Position numbers and translations under genes: made by a program | Shown: positions 1 to 9,322 of the stretch, piece by piece | Layout: the number at the start of each line of letters is the position of its first letter | Numbering within the stretch: position 1 is the first letter of the stretch | Notes under the pieces: generated by a model | The model's database searches: none | The model's input: the letters and a program-made list of their open reading frames with translations, nothing else | What the model was told of the DNA's origin: nothing | Source: Desulfomicrobium orale DSM 12838 | Lineage (GTDB): Bacteria; Desulfobacterota; Desulfovibrionia; Desulfovibrionales; Desulfomicrobiaceae | Assembly (NCBI RefSeq): GCF_001553625.1 | Contig: NZ_CP014230.1 | Span: 2,480,001-2,544,000 of the forward strand | Direction: 5' to 3' | DNA length: 64,000 nt

Positions 1-162
1 ATTCTGGCCCTCTCCCCTTCCTCGCCGGAAGCCAGTGCCTCGGACGCGCTGCAGGGCTCCAAGCTGGAGCTCTTCGGCCAGTTTCCAGGCTACGGCGGTA
101 TTTACGGCGAGCTGCTCCGCCCGCTGGACAGACTGCTGTGGCTGCAACTCACAGACGGCTGA
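1..162 (+). CDS. 3' end of an unidentified gene (truncated by window edge)
   Basis: Frame 1 is open from the first base to a TGA at 160-162, giving the last 53 residues of a protein. Third codon positions are strongly G/C, as in neighbouring genes, which argues that this is coding rather than chance. The tail ends with a Leu/Arg/Trp-rich helix-like stretch (LLRPLDRLLWLQLTDG). No family is recognisable from so little. It converges on the HD-domain gene, and the two stop regions overlap by 14 bases, so no terminator separates them. Confidence 0.6.
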   Translation: MLALSPSSPEASASDALQGSKLELFGQFPGYGGIYGELLRPLDRLLWLQLTDG

Positions 163-916
163 CAAGGACGGCCCGCAGGGCCGAAAACTCCGGCATATCC
201 GGGAGCTGGGCAAAAATCCGCCCCAGATAATCGCGGCGGCGGAAAACGCTCCGGCTGGCCGTGAACTCAAGGCCCGGCCCCCAGGAAGCCAGAAGCAGCC
301 GGAAATCGTTGGCGCAGGTCAAATCCGCGTAGGACGGATTCCCGCCCCGGCGGACCGTTTCCAGTACATGGGGATTCCACGCGCCGGGCGTATCCGCAAG
401 GCCCAGAGCCACCACCTTGTCGCCCGCCCGGCCCGGCTCCATCCCGGCCAGCACCAGGGGGACGATGTCCAGCTTGTCCGCGTCCCGGACCACGCGGACC
501 ACCGTGCCGAGCGGCTCTTCCAGACGCGCGGGCAGTTCCCGCTTGTTGTGCAGGCACACCGCAGAAATGACCACATTTCGCGCCGCCGGGCCGCATTCGG
601 CCAGAAAATTCTCCCTTTCCAGGATTTCCGCTCCCAGATCTCCGTGATCCACGGACTCGTCATCCCGGAACGTCCCGAACCGCTCGAACTGCTCGAAGCG
701 GCCGATATCATGCATCAGCGCGGTCGCCCGGCACAAGAGCGCCATATCCGGAGTCTCGGCCCGGGCTATGTGCGCCGCCAGGGCATGCACCCGCAGGGTG
801 TGATCACGCTTGAGCAGCACATGGGCGCGGCGCTCTCCCAGCCGGTCAGCATACTCCCCGGCCAGATTCGTCAGACGCCGCGCCAGCCGGGTCACGAAAC
901 CGGCAGGAATCAGCAT
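149..916 (-). CDS. HD-domain phosphohydrolase
   Basis: A 255-residue protein with HD-superfamily metal ligands: His39, the His69-Asp70 doublet in ALMHDIGR, the later LHNKRE histidine (about 119), and an Asp in the RDADKLDI segment (about 140). HD proteins of this size hydrolyse phosphomonoesters or nucleotides; the substrate cannot be told from sequence. The start ATG overlaps the stop of the upstream 63-residue ORF (ATGCTGA), so translation is probably coupled. It appears to be the last gene of the long minus-strand operon that starts at rpsU. No signal peptide or membrane segment is seen, so it is probably cytoplasmic. Confidence 0.85.
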   Translation of the reverse strand: MLIPAGFVTRLARRLTNLAGEYADRLGERRAHVLLKRDHTLRVHALAAHIARAETPDMALLCRATALMHDIGRFEQFERFGTFRDDESVDHGDLGAEILERENFLAECGPAARNVVISAVCLHNKRELPARLEEPLGTVVRVVRDADKLDIVPLVLAGMEPGRAGDKVVALGLADTPGAWNPHVLETVRRGGNPSYADLTCANDFRLLLASWGPGLEFTASRSVFRRRDYLGRIFAQLPDMPEFSALRAVLVSRL

Positions 917-1101
917 CCCTGATAAAATTTGTACAGGTCCTCATCGACAAGCAGCCGGAAACCTTCTTCCGCCTCCTCGAAACGAATGACCTTGGCCGGG
1001 TCCAGGGCCACGTCCAGAGCGTACTCGGCCAGCCGGCTGGCCTCCTTTCTGGCTGTTTCGTCCAGTTCCTTGAAGCGTCCCATTTCCATCCATTCAGACA
1101 T
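910..1101 (-). CDS. Small conserved-looking protein, 63 residues, function unknown
   Basis: A longer open frame extends upstream, but the ATG at 1101 has a strong ribosome site (GGAAGGAGA) eight or so bases before it, so I start the gene there. The product begins MSEWMEMGRFKELDE, is acidic and helix-forming, with no cysteines beyond the C-terminal one and no membrane segment. It ends inside the start of the HD hydrolase gene (7-base overlap), which suggests the two are translated together. I do not recognise the family. Confidence 0.7.
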   Translation of the reverse strand: MSEWMEMGRFKELDETARKEASRLAEYALDVALDPAKVIRFEEAEEGFRLLVDEDLYKFYQGC

Positions 1102-1174
1102 GAGCGTCTCCTTCCTGTGATTGGGGAAATCCGCACCGACTCGTTTGGCGATCCGGCGGGCAGCGGACAGAATC

Positions 1175-1885
1175 TCACTGCACGACAGGCCAGGACGTAC
1201 ATTCCTTGGCCGGAGCGTATCCGGCATCGAACGCCTGGCGCAGCGAAGAAAAAACAATTCTGTTAGCGCGCGATATTTTGGCCGTCTCAGCACACGACGC
1301 GGAGTGAAAACGCAAAGACGAGCGCGAGCCCACATAGCCCCCGGAAGCGGACGGCATGCTCAGAATCCGGGGCCAGAACCCTTTTCCCTGACGCATGGCC
1401 TCCCGCTGGGCCTCCAGCAGAATGCTGGCCAGTCCCGAGTCCCGATCTTCGGTGTGCGGGTAGGCAAAAGCCGCCCCTTCCTCAACCATGAGCAGGTTGA
1501 GCATGCGTCCGTCGGCCAGTCTGGCCACGCCGATCAGCCGCCCATGGCGGTCCGTGCCGAGTTCGCCGCGGTCCAGAAACAGTTCTCTCCCGGCCACCGA
1601 GTAGGCCAGAATTTTTTTGGCTTCCATGCCGTAGTACTGTTCGGGATGCTCCCGGTGTTTCAAATCCGGCGCACCGATGCCGCGCAAACGCAGCTGTTCT
1701 CCCGTGGCCAGAACCAAAGAATCTCCGTCCACCACCCTTGCCACCCGCACCCGCCAGATTTCGGCTTCCGGAGCCATAAGCGGGTAAAGAAAAAAGCACA
1801 GGACGGCCAGGACTCCGATAAACAGAGCCGCCAAGGCGGCTCTGAAGGAAAAAGCGGACCGCACGGCACGCGGAAGGGACGGCAT
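1175..1885 (-). CDS. Membrane-anchored thermonuclease-family (SNase-like) protein
   Basis: A 236-residue protein. Residues about 14-38 form one hydrophobic membrane anchor or uncleaved signal; residues about 43-170 are a staphylococcal-nuclease-like OB fold (RVARVVDGDSLVL, RLRGIGAPD, DRHGRLIGVARL, LLMVEEGAAFAY), which keeps the Asp/Arg/Glu pattern of the family. The C-terminal 50 residues hold a separate module with spaced cysteines (FHSASC ... PAKEC) and the GSRSS...FSS pattern often found behind SNase domains. It probably degrades or nicks nucleic acid outside the cytoplasmic membrane. It begins 13 bases after rpoD, so it shares that transcript, an odd passenger in a sigma-factor operon. 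Confidence 0.85.
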   Translation of the reverse strand: MPSLPRAVRSAFSFRAALAALFIGVLAVLCFFLYPLMAPEAEIWRVRVARVVDGDSLVLATGEQLRLRGIGAPDLKHREHPEQYYGMEAKKILAYSVAGRELFLDRGELGTDRHGRLIGVARLADGRMLNLLMVEEGAAFAYPHTEDRDSGLASILLEAQREAMRQGKGFWPRILSMPSASGGYVGSRSSLRFHSASCAETAKISRANRIVFSSLRQAFDAGYAPAKECTSWPVVQ

Positions 1886-1897
1886 CGCTCTGCCCGG

Positions 1898-3664
1898 CTA
1901 GGATTCGTAGTAGGAGCGCAGCTGCTGGCTGCGTACGGGATGCCGCAGCTTGCGCAGGGCCTTGGCCTCGATCTGCCGGATGCGCTCGCGGGTGACGTTG
2001 AAGAGCTTGCCGACCTCTTCCAGAGTGTGGTCGCTCTTCTCGCCGATGCCGAAGCGCTTCCTGAGCACCTGTTCCTCGCGCGGGGTCAGATCGGAGAGTA
2101 CCTGGGCGATCTGCTCGGCCAGCTTGGTGTTGACCACCTCGTCGGCCGGAGCCACGGCCTTCTTGTCCTCGATGAAATCACCCAGGCTGGAATCCTCCTC
2201 GTCGCCGATGGGCGTTTCCAGGGAAATGGGCTCCTTGGCGATCTTGAGCACCTTTTTGACCTTCTCCAGCGGGTAGTCCATGCGCTCGGCGATTTCCTCG
2301 GGAGACGGATCCCGGCCCAGTTCCTGAACCAGATAACGCGAGGTGCGCACCAGCTTGTTGATGGTCTCGATCATGTGCACGGGAATACGGATGGTCCGGG
2401 CCTGATCCGCAATGGCCCTAGTGATGGCCTGACGGATCCACCAGGTGGCGTACGTGGAAAACTTGTAGCCGCGCTGGTACTCGAACTTGTCCACGGCCTT
2501 CATGAGACCGATGTTGCCTTCCTGTATCAGATCCAGAAACTGGAGACCCCGGTTGGTGTATTTCTTGGCGATGGACACCACCAGACGAAGATTGGCGCGG
2601 ATCAGTTCCTGCTTGGCGTCCAGAGCGTTGGTGTTGCCCTTGCGGATGCGCCACAGGATTTCCTCCAGCTGGTCCACGTCGTGCATAGCGTTTTCCTGCA
2701 GCTTGTGCAGAATTTCGATCTTGCCGTTGACCATTTCCTTAAAGGAGAAAAGCTCCTCCATGGTCATGCCGAGCTGGTCCGCCGCCGCGACCGGATTGAC
2801 GCTGCGTTCGTCCAGTTGACGGAAAACGCCGAAGATCTCGTCCTGAGACTTGCCCAGAGACAGGATATAGGCCGACAGATCACGCTTGCAGTTATGCATC
2901 TGGCGCACATAATCGCCCACAGTCTCGATGATGCGGTCGATGAGGGTCTTTTCGAGCTTGATATCGCGCAGGCACTGAACCACGCTGTCCTTGTAGTCCA
3001 TGAGCTTTTTCTGCACGCCGAAAACGCGCTTCTCCAAAGTGGCGCACTCGTCCAGGCGGGTATAGAGGGGGCGGCGCTTTTTATAAATGTTCTTCACGTC
3101 CTCCAGAAGTTTGATGACCCGCTCGCGCTGGTTCATCTCTTCTTCGGATGGATCGTCCTCCTCGATGGTCTTGACTACGTCCTTGAGCTTCATGCGTCCC
3201 TTTTTCAGATCCTCGCCCACGCGGATCAGCTCTTCCACGGCCACCGGCACCTCGACCAGGGCGTACAGCACCTCCAGTTCACCGGCTTCGATCTTCCTGG
3301 CGATATAGACCTCGCCATCGCGGTCCAGCAGGCCCACCGCGCCCATCTCGCGCAGGTACATGCGAACCGGATCGTTGCTGCGCGAGGAATAGTCGGCCCC
3401 GTCCTCGTCCTCGGCCAGTTCGAGCTTTTCCTCGTCCTTGACCTCCTCGCCGTCGTCCTCGGCCACTTCGATGCCGCCGGTCAGCTTTTCGTCCACGATG
3501 TCGATGTCGAGCTGGTCGAAAATGACGATGATCTCGTCGATCTGTTCCGGGGTGTTGACCTCCGAAGGAAGAGCCTTGTTCAGTTCATCGAACGTCAGAA
3601 AGCCCTTTTTCTTTCCCTCGGCGATAAGCGCCTGAATCTGCTGCACGTCTTTTATATTGCTCAT
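1898..3664 (-). CDS. rpoD: RNA polymerase primary sigma factor (sigma-70, RpoD)
   Basis: A 588-residue housekeeping sigma factor. Region 1.1 is at the N-terminus ([20 protein letters not shown]), followed by an acidic stretch, region 1.2 ([13 protein letters not shown]), the non-conserved region, region 2 ([19 protein letters not shown] and [17 protein letters not shown]), region 3, and region 4 with the -35-binding helix-turn-helix ([24 protein letters not shown]). The open frame runs to a GTG at 3712 that overlaps the dnaG stop, but the ATG at 3664 gives the canonical MSNIKD start and has GGGGGAGAG before it, so I prefer 3664. It lies directly after dnaG as in the classical rpsU-dnaG-rpoD operon. 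Confidence 0.97.
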   Translation of the reverse strand: MSNIKDVQQIQALIAEGKKKGFLTFDELNKALPSEVNTPEQIDEIIVIFDQLDIDIVDEKLTGGIEVAEDDGEEVKDEEKLELAEDEDGADYSSRSNDPVRMYLREMGAVGLLDRDGEVYIARKIEAGELEVLYALVEVPVAVEELIRVGEDLKKGRMKLKDVVKTIEEDDPSEEEMNQRERVIKLLEDVKNIYKKRRPLYTRLDECATLEKRVFGVQKKLMDYKDSVVQCLRDIKLEKTLIDRIIETVGDYVRQMHNCKRDLSAYILSLGKSQDEIFGVFRQLDERSVNPVAAADQLGMTMEELFSFKEMVNGKIEILHKLQENAMHDVDQLEEILWRIRKGNTNALDAKQELIRANLRLVVSIAKKYTNRGLQFLDLIQEGNIGLMKAVDKFEYQRGYKFSTYATWWIRQAITRAIADQARTIRIPVHMIETINKLVRTSRYLVQELGRDPSPEEIAERMDYPLEKVKKVLKIAKEPISLETPIGDEEDSSLGDFIEDKKAVAPADEVVNTKLAEQIAQVLSDLTPREEQVLRKRFGIGEKSDHTLEEVGKLFNVTRERIRQIEAKALRKLRHPVRSQQLRSYYES

Positions 3665-3708
3665 CCGCTCTCCCCCAGCGCCTGTTAAAAAAATACGAAC
3701 ACCCGCGA

Positions 3709-5406
3709 TCACTGATCGCGGGACAAGGACTTGTCATAAAGGGCCAGAAGCCGCAGTTCTTCCTGAAAGTCGCCGCGCCGCCGGGCCGCCAGCAGCCTGT
3801 CGCGCAACGGCGCGCGGTCCCGCGCGTCGCGCCGCTTCTCGAAATAGGCGAGAAATTCGCGCCACTGCTTTGCCGCGTCCTTCAGGTGCACATCCGTTCT
3901 CATCTGGCAGGATACATAAAATTTTCTCTCGCCCGCATCGAGATGCTGCAGGATGGAAGCCTCGTCGTGAGTCCGGAGTTTCTTCCAGAATTCCCGGCTG
4001 CGGCCGGAAAAAAGCAGCGCGTCCAGCTCCTCCCCGGCCAGGGCCTCCCTGTATTCCGGAAAACGCACGGCAAAAGCCAGAAGTTCCCGGTCCACCTGCA
4101 TGGGCTTGCAGGCCTCCAGACGCGACCGGCCGGACACGGGAGCGGACACGTCCAGCTCCCGGCGCAATTCCGCCTCCGACAGACCAAGACCGGCCGCCAG
4201 CCGGGGCAGATAGTAGGACTGCCAGTCCATCTGTTTCAGGCGGGACACGAACCCGCGCGCCCAGTTCAGAATTTCCTTCGGCGGCAAGGCCGCCACCTGT
4301 TCCAGGCAGTAGTCCAGACCTTCCACGGCTCCGGCCATGAGGCTCTCCAGACGCTCCTTCCCGGCCTGCTGCAGGATGGAATCCACATCCTCTCCTTCAG
4401 GCAGGCAAAGCACACGGCAGTGGAGCCCCTGGCCGAGAATCATCTCCGCAGCCCGCAAGGCCGCCTTGCGTCCGGCGTTGTCGCCGTCGAAAACCAGATC
4501 CACCCTTCCGGTCAGTCCGGACAGCCGGTGCACCTGCTCCGGAGTCAATGCCGTCCCCAGCACACCGCAGCTGTTCCCGAACCCGAACTGGTGCAGGCTC
4601 AGCACATCCACGTAGCCTTCGGTCAGCAGAACGCTCTTCAGGTGCGAAATGGCCCGCCGGGCCTGATACAGTCCGTACAGATGCTCGCCCTTGGTGTAGA
4701 TGGGCGTTTCACTGGAGTTCAGGTACTTGGGGCCGTCACCGTCGACCAGAGCGCGTCCGCCGAAAGCCACTGTCTGGCCGGTCAGGTTCATGATCGGAAA
4801 AATGAGCCTTTCCCGAAAGCGGTCATAGTGGCTCCCCTTGGCGGAACGGCTGAGCAGCCCGGCCTTTTCGGCGGCCTCGTATCCGAAGCCGCGGGCGCGC
4901 AGATAATCTCGCAGAGCGTTCCAGCCGTCCGGAGCCCAGCCCAGGGAAAAATGCTCTACCGTTTCCGGAGACAGGCCGCGCCCGGCGATGTATTCCCGCG
5001 CTGCCCGCCCGGCGGAACCATTCAAGGTCTGACGGTAAAACCCGGCGGCCAGGGAGTGCATCTCCAGACATATGGTCCGGGATACGCCCCCTTCTTCCCG
5101 CCGGGGCGCTCTCCGGCGCGTCTCCAGCCCGGCCTCCCTGGCCAGGGCCTCCACGGCTTCTCCCAGCTCCAGGCCGTTGATGGCGCGGTAAAATTCAATG
5201 ACATCGCCAGCGGCCTGACATCCGAAGCAATAATAGAACCCCGCATCGGGATTGACCGAAAAAGACGGCTTGGTTTCCTGATGGAATGGACACGGAGCCA
5301 CCAGCCTGCTCCCGGCCGGACGCAGCTCCACATACCGGCCCACCACATCCTCAATGCGCAGCGCGGTCTTTATTCTGGCGATCAGTCCTGAATCCGACGC
5401 GCTCAT
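3709..5406 (-). CDS. dnaG: DNA primase DnaG
   Basis: A 565-residue primase that makes RNA primers at the replication fork. The N-terminal CHC2 zinc ribbon is complete (Cys39, His42, Cys60, Cys63). The TOPRIM catalytic core follows, with the glutamate in [17 protein letters not shown] and the DxD-type motif in [15 protein letters not shown]. The C-terminal region from about residue 430 is the helicase-interaction domain. It starts with [25 protein letters not shown]-type sequence, normal for the family. A 142-base spacer without a recognisable gene separates it from mutS2 upstream; rpoD follows. Confidence 0.97.
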   Translation of the reverse strand: MSASDSGLIARIKTALRIEDVVGRYVELRPAGSRLVAPCPFHQETKPSFSVNPDAGFYYCFGCQAAGDVIEFYRAINGLELGEAVEALAREAGLETRRRAPRREEGGVSRTICLEMHSLAAGFYRQTLNGSAGRAAREYIAGRGLSPETVEHFSLGWAPDGWNALRDYLRARGFGYEAAEKAGLLSRSAKGSHYDRFRERLIFPIMNLTGQTVAFGGRALVDGDGPKYLNSSETPIYTKGEHLYGLYQARRAISHLKSVLLTEGYVDVLSLHQFGFGNSCGVLGTALTPEQVHRLSGLTGRVDLVFDGDNAGRKAALRAAEMILGQGLHCRVLCLPEGEDVDSILQQAGKERLESLMAGAVEGLDYCLEQVAALPPKEILNWARGFVSRLKQMDWQSYYLPRLAAGLGLSEAELRRELDVSAPVSGRSRLEACKPMQVDRELLAFAVRFPEYREALAGEELDALLFSGRSREFWKKLRTHDEASILQHLDAGERKFYVSCQMRTDVHLKDAAKQWREFLAYFEKRRDARDRAPLRDRLLAARRRGDFQEELRLLALYDKSLSRDQ

Positions 5407-5548
5407 CCTGTCCTCTTCACCCGCCGCAAAAGGAGCGGGTCAGCCTTTGCAGAACTCCGGAGGCAGAAACCACCATGCTGTCCGGAAGGTACAGGCTCGC
5501 AGCTACCGCACAATTTCCGCAAAACCGGAAAAAAACAGCGGTATGGCA

Positions 5549-7840
5549 CTATCCGGCCAGCACCACCCTGGTCATACCGTCGCCACCCTCGTCCGCATTG
5601 CCCAGACAGAAACTCTCCACCGCCCGGGAATGGCGCAGATGCTCATGCACTGCCCGGCGCACGGCCCCCGTGCCCATGCCATGAATGATCTCCACCTCGG
5701 CACGGCCCGCCAGCAACGCCCTGTCCAGAAATCGGGCCAGTTCAGCCTCGGCCTCGTCCGTGCGGGTTCCACGCAGGTCAAGCCGCAGGGGTGGCGCGTC
5801 CGCGGCCACATGGCGCGTACTCCCGCCGCCGGATGGCTGGCGGGCTTCCCCGGGGCGGACATCACGCACCTCCACCCACAAATTCACGCCGCCCACATCG
5901 AGCCGGACGCGCTCTTTCCTGGCGTTCACCTCGCACACCCGCCCATTTTTGCCCCACGGCACATAAAACAGGATCTGCCCCGGGGCAATATCCGCAAGGG
6001 AAAGAGCCGCTTCCTCGCGCCCATCCTCTCCCGCCGCTTCTACGCTCTCCCGCAGCCGGGCCAGCTCGCGCATGCTCTCCTTGCGCCCTTGCCGCCCCTC
6101 GCGCCACGCGCGCACGATCTCCTGGGACGCGGCCTGCAACTCCGTCCGCATACGGACTCGTTCCCGCTCCAGGCTCTCCAGCTTGCGGGCCATCTTTTCC
6201 TCGGCGGCGCGGGCTCTCATCTTCATGTCCGCCAGTTCGGCCTCTTTTTCGGCAGCCAGACGGTTCAGACGTTCAAAAATCTCTTCGCTGCCTCCCGCAT
6301 CCAGATAGAGATATTCCTCGGCCCGGCTCAGCACGGATTCGGGCAGCCCCTGCTCGCGGGCCACGTCCAGAGCCCTGCTGGCTCCGACCTGATCGTATCC
6401 GAGTCTGAACAGCGGCTTTTTGGTGTCCGGAGAAAAAATGACCGACGCCGCGCGCACACCCGGACGTGACAGCCCATACGCTTTGAGGGCCGGAAAATGT
6501 GTGGCCGCACCGATCCAGGCACCTTTCTCCATCAGCCCGTCCACCACCGCCTGGGCCAGAGCCGCCCCCTGGCTGGGATCGGTACCCACGCCGAATTCGT
6601 CCAGAATGACCAAAGTGCCGGAGTCGATGTCGGGCCACGCTTCGCTGAAATTATGTATCTGGGCCGTGAACGTGGACAGGCTCTGCTCAATGGACTGCTC
6701 GTCGCCCATGGACACCGCGTAGTTGTCCCAGAAGGGCAGTTCGCTTCCCTGAGCGGCGGTGACGGGCAACCCGGCGTGAGCCATCAGCGCCAAGAGGCCC
6801 AGGGTTTTCAGACACACGGTCTTCCCGCCCGCATTACCGCCGGTAATGATCAGAACGCGCTGGTCCTCTTTGAGCTCGATATCCACGGGCACGACCGGGT
6901 CCCCGCCGAAAACGAGCAGGGGGTGGCGGGCCTGCGTCAGCCGCAGCCGACCGGACCCGGAAATATCGATGCACCGGGCATCGGCCGTGCGGGCGAAACG
7001 GCACGCGGCTAAAAGAGTGTCGAAGCGCACCAGACCATCGAACGCTTCGTGCAATTGCGATTCTTCGGAACGGACGAGTTCCGTCAGAAAGCGCAGGATT
7101 TTCTGTTCTTCCGCACGCTCCTCCTGACGGTATTCCTGGAGGGTGTTATTCAGCTCCACCAGAAAATAGGGCTCGAAATAGCAGGTTTCCCCCGTCTGGG
7201 AATAGTCGTGCACGATACCCTTCAAGCGTCCCTTGAAGTTATTTTTGAGCGCCAGCACGTACCGGTCGGAAGAGATGGTCAGATAGTCGTCCTGCAGAAT
7301 ACCGGACAGCTCCTTGTTCTGAAAAAAATCCTGTACCCTGCGCGTGCACATCTGATGAACGCGGCGGATTTCCTGACGCACGGAGAAGAGCTCTGGCGAA
7401 GCCTCGTCCCGGATATCGCCGTCAGGAGTCAGACAGCGGCCAAGGGCCGACCATGTCCGGGGCGGAAGAGGCAGGGCGGCCAGCTCTTCCAGACGCGGGT
7501 ACAACACCGGGTCCGGAGTTCCCAGACTGTCCCGGAGAGCGGTCACGGCCTTGAGCATGGCCCACACGCCGGTCAGACCGTCCAGATCGAGGACTGCCAG
7601 AGGATTTTGCAGAAACGCGAATACTCCGGCCATGTCGGGAAAAGGGAGAAGGCGGATTTCTGTGTGCCCGGAAAAACGCAGCAGCTCCTCGATGAGACAG
7701 GAGCGTTCGGCGATGCGGGAAAGATCCGTTTCCGGCAAAAGCAAAAGGCAGGCATCCCTGCCCGCCTCGCTGATGGCAAATGTGGAAATATGCCGCAGAA
7801 CCTTGGGAAATTCCAGCAGCTGCAGAATTCGCGGATCCAT
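5549..7840 (-). CDS. mutS2: MutS2 family ATPase/endonuclease
   Basis: A 763-residue MutS2. It lacks the mismatch-recognition domain of MutS1 and opens directly with the core/lever helices. The ABC ATPase has Walker A (ITGGNAGGKTVCLKTLG, about residue 330) and Walker B (TLVILDEFGVGTDPSQGAA). A coiled-coil clamp region rich in Glu/Arg follows (about 510-590), and the C-terminus carries an Smr nuclease domain (LDLRGTRTDEAE, IHGMGTGAVRRAV). MutS2 proteins act on branched DNA to limit recombination and, in some bacteria, rescue collided ribosomes. It sits between yqeY and dnaG; an ATPase here would fit either the replication or the translation theme of the operon. Confidence 0.95.
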   Translation of the reverse strand: MDPRILQLLEFPKVLRHISTFAISEAGRDACLLLLPETDLSRIAERSCLIEELLRFSGHTEIRLLPFPDMAGVFAFLQNPLAVLDLDGLTGVWAMLKAVTALRDSLGTPDPVLYPRLEELAALPLPPRTWSALGRCLTPDGDIRDEASPELFSVRQEIRRVHQMCTRRVQDFFQNKELSGILQDDYLTISSDRYVLALKNNFKGRLKGIVHDYSQTGETCYFEPYFLVELNNTLQEYRQEERAEEQKILRFLTELVRSEESQLHEAFDGLVRFDTLLAACRFARTADARCIDISGSGRLRLTQARHPLLVFGGDPVVPVDIELKEDQRVLIITGGNAGGKTVCLKTLGLLALMAHAGLPVTAAQGSELPFWDNYAVSMGDEQSIEQSLSTFTAQIHNFSEAWPDIDSGTLVILDEFGVGTDPSQGAALAQAVVDGLMEKGAWIGAATHFPALKAYGLSRPGVRAASVIFSPDTKKPLFRLGYDQVGASRALDVAREQGLPESVLSRAEEYLYLDAGGSEEIFERLNRLAAEKEAELADMKMRARAAEEKMARKLESLERERVRMRTELQAASQEIVRAWREGRQGRKESMRELARLRESVEAAGEDGREEAALSLADIAPGQILFYVPWGKNGRVCEVNARKERVRLDVGGVNLWVEVRDVRPGEARQPSGGGSTRHVAADAPPLRLDLRGTRTDEAEAELARFLDRALLAGRAEVEIIHGMGTGAVRRAVHEHLRHSRAVESFCLGNADEGGDGMTRVVLAG

Positions 7841-7845
7841 AGAAA

Positions 7846-8292
7846 TCAGGACAAAAGGCGAGTCCGCACCAGAGTGCTCAGTTCCTTGCCGTCCACCTGC
7901 CCGGCATGTTTGCCGAGAATGGCGTTCATCACCCGGCCCATGTCTTTCATGCCGGAGGCCTGGAGTTCGGCAATGGCCGTCTCCACCGCATCAGCCAGCT
8001 CCGCAGGTCCAAGGGGCTCAGGCAGATAAGCACGCAGAACCGTCAGTTCCCGTTCTTCGGCTTGGGCCAGATCGGTTCGCCCGGCGGCGGAAAACTGTTC
8101 GATGGATTCCTGACGCTGCTTGACCTGTTTGGCCAGAACATCAAGAAGCTCGGCTTCGGTCAGTTCCCGGCGCAATTCGATCTGCTTGTTTTTGGCGGCC
8201 GCCCTGAGCATTCTCAGGACAGCCACCTCTTCGGTCTTCTTGGCCTTGAGAGCGATCACGAAGTCCTTCTCAAGGCGTTCGGCGAGATGCAT
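7846..8292 (-). CDS. GatB/YqeY domain protein
   Basis: A 148-residue protein matching the YqeY family, which resembles the C-terminal tRNA-binding domain of GatB amidotransferase (KTEEVAVLRMLRAAAKNKQIELRREL; YLPEPLGPAELADAV; MGRVMNAILGKHAGQVDGKELS). The role of stand-alone YqeY is not settled. The ATG at 8292 shares its A with the rpsU stop (TGATG); a GTG three bases earlier is an alternative. The tight overlap with rpsU and the 5-base gap to mutS2 support one transcript. YqeY next to rpsU is a common arrangement. Confidence 0.92.
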   Translation of the reverse strand: MHLAERLEKDFVIALKAKKTEEVAVLRMLRAAAKNKQIELRRELTEAELLDVLAKQVKQRQESIEQFSAAGRTDLAQAEERELTVLRAYLPEPLGPAELADAVETAIAELQASGMKDMGRVMNAILGKHAGQVDGKELSTLVRTRLLS

Positions 8293-8492
8293 CACATCAC
8301 CTGAAGCTTGCGAATTTTTTTGAGAAGTCTCTTCTTGGCCGCAGCTTCCTTTTTCTTTTTCTGGATGCTGGGTTTTTCGAAATGCTGACGTTTCTTCAGC
8401 TCGGAAAGAATTCCGGCTTTCTCTACCTGCTTCTTGAACTTCCGCAGGGAGTAATCGAACGTATCACTGTCACCCATGTATACACCTGGCAA
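8292..8492 (-). CDS. rpsU: Ribosomal protein bS21
   Basis: A 66-residue basic protein with the S21 pattern ([24 protein letters not shown] followed by a lysine-rich helix). Start choice: a GTG at 8501 keeps the frame open but lies inside the Shine-Dalgarno sequence. A TTG at 8492 stands eight bases after a perfect GGAGG and gives the family-typical N-terminus MPGVY, so I call a TTG start. An ATG at residue 6 is too close to matter. First gene of the rpsU-yqeY-mutS2-dnaG-rpoD transcript. No consensus promoter is obvious in the 85 bases between it and the upstream terminator. Confidence 0.95.
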   Translation of the reverse strand: MPGVYMGDSDTFDYSLRKFKKQVEKAGILSELKKRQHFEKPSIQKKKKEAAAKKRLLKKIRKLQVM

Positions 8493-8581
8493 ATCAATCA
8501 CCTCCCCTTCTCGTCATCCTCCGCAATATTTCAGAAATGCGAAGGATTTTGCTTCCTATGCGCGTCAGGAATACAAATCAA

Positions 8582-8607
8582 GAAAAAAAGGGCGCCTGAA
8601 GCGCCCT
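8582..8607 (-). terminator. Rho-independent terminator after the HU/small membrane protein transcript
   Basis: Read on the minus strand, a 7-bp GC stem AGGGCGC/GCGCCCT with a five-base loop is followed at once by a run of seven T (AAAAAAA on the + strand at 8583-8589). It lies 20 bases after the stop of the 56-residue ORF and separates that transcript from rpsU. Confidence 0.85.
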
Positions 8608-8629
8608 CCGTATATCCCGAAAGCACAGT

Positions 8630-8800
8630 CTAGAGATGTTCTTTCACTGTCTCGGTGATTGACTTCAAGATGACGATGCCCACTCCACTGCTGATAATGA
8701 AAAGCACCGCATACAGAACACCGAAAAAAATGGCATGATCAGGCTGCCACCACGGCAAATCCTGCGGCAATGGACTTTGAACAGTTTCCCCGTGCAGCAT
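8630..8800 (-). CDS. 56-residue single-span membrane protein downstream of HU
   Basis: ATG at 8800, stop TAG at 8630-8632, with a strong ribosome site GGGGGG four bases before the start. The product begins MLHGETVQSPLPQDLPWWQP, then has one hydrophobic helix (IFFGVLYAVLFIISSGVGIVIL) and a short charged tail SITETVKEHL. It starts 22 bases after the hup stop and is followed by a good terminator, so it is the second gene of a hup transcript. Function unknown; the topology suggests a small regulator or assembly subunit of a membrane complex. It is shorter than the usual 60-residue cut-off for gene calling. Confidence 0.75.
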   Translation of the reverse strand: MLHGETVQSPLPQDLPWWQPDHAIFFGVLYAVLFIISSGVGIVILKSITETVKEHL

Positions 8801-8822
8801 GGTCCCCCCTTCGTCGATCGTT

Positions 8823-9095
8823 TTATTTGATCGCGTCTTTCAGATCCTTTCCGGGACGAAATTTGACAACTTTGCATGCGGGAATCTTCAATTCTTCGCC
8901 GGTGCGGGGATTACGGCCGGTACGAGCCTGACGTTCCTCAACCATGAACGTACCGAAGCCCGTCAGGGTGAGCTTGCCTTCGCTGATGAGGGTGTCCTGC
9001 ACGGAATCGAGAAAATATTTCAGAGCCCGTTCAGCATCAGCCTTTGTCAATCCAGCCTTTTCAGCCATTTTGGCTATCAGTTCCGCCTTTGTCAT
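8823..9095 (-). CDS. hup: HU-family DNA-binding protein
   Basis: A 90-residue histone-like protein with the standard HU fold: N-terminal helices (MTKAELIAKMAEKAGLTKADAERAL), the LTGFGTFMV strand, and the beta-arm signature (RTGRNPRTGEEL) with the intercalating proline, ending KFRPGKDLKDAIK. It bends and compacts DNA as a dimer. HU and IHF subunits are close; the lack of IHF-specific features and the length favour HU. The 227 bases upstream carry no other gene and presumably its promoter. Confidence 0.95.
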   Translation of the reverse strand: MTKAELIAKMAEKAGLTKADAERALKYFLDSVQDTLISEGKLTLTGFGTFMVEERQARTGRNPRTGEELKIPACKVVKFRPGKDLKDAIK

Positions 9096-9322
9096 CAGTC
9101 TTCCTCCTTTGCAGTGTTCATCTCGGCCGACAGGATTTCATTTCAGAATGCGGCCTGACATTAGGCTTTCACGCCTGATCACGAACAAACCATAAACAAT
9201 GTGAAATTCATACATCGTCAGCATTCAGGACGCAGGCAAACAGAAATTCAGCTGTAAAGTCAAGTCAATTTTCCAAAAAGGCAGGCGTATCCTGACTTAT
9301 CCGATACCATTACGTGGTCGGG

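Noticed and set aside
1121-3688. 855-codon open frame on the + strand opposite rpoD
   Set aside because: It is a shadow of rpoD and its neighbours: the protein is low-complexity and without motifs, while the minus strand gives a perfect sigma-70.
9200-9300. TTGACTTGACT as the hup promoter
   Set aside because: Two overlapping -35-like boxes exist, but no acceptable -10 lies 16-18 bases after either.
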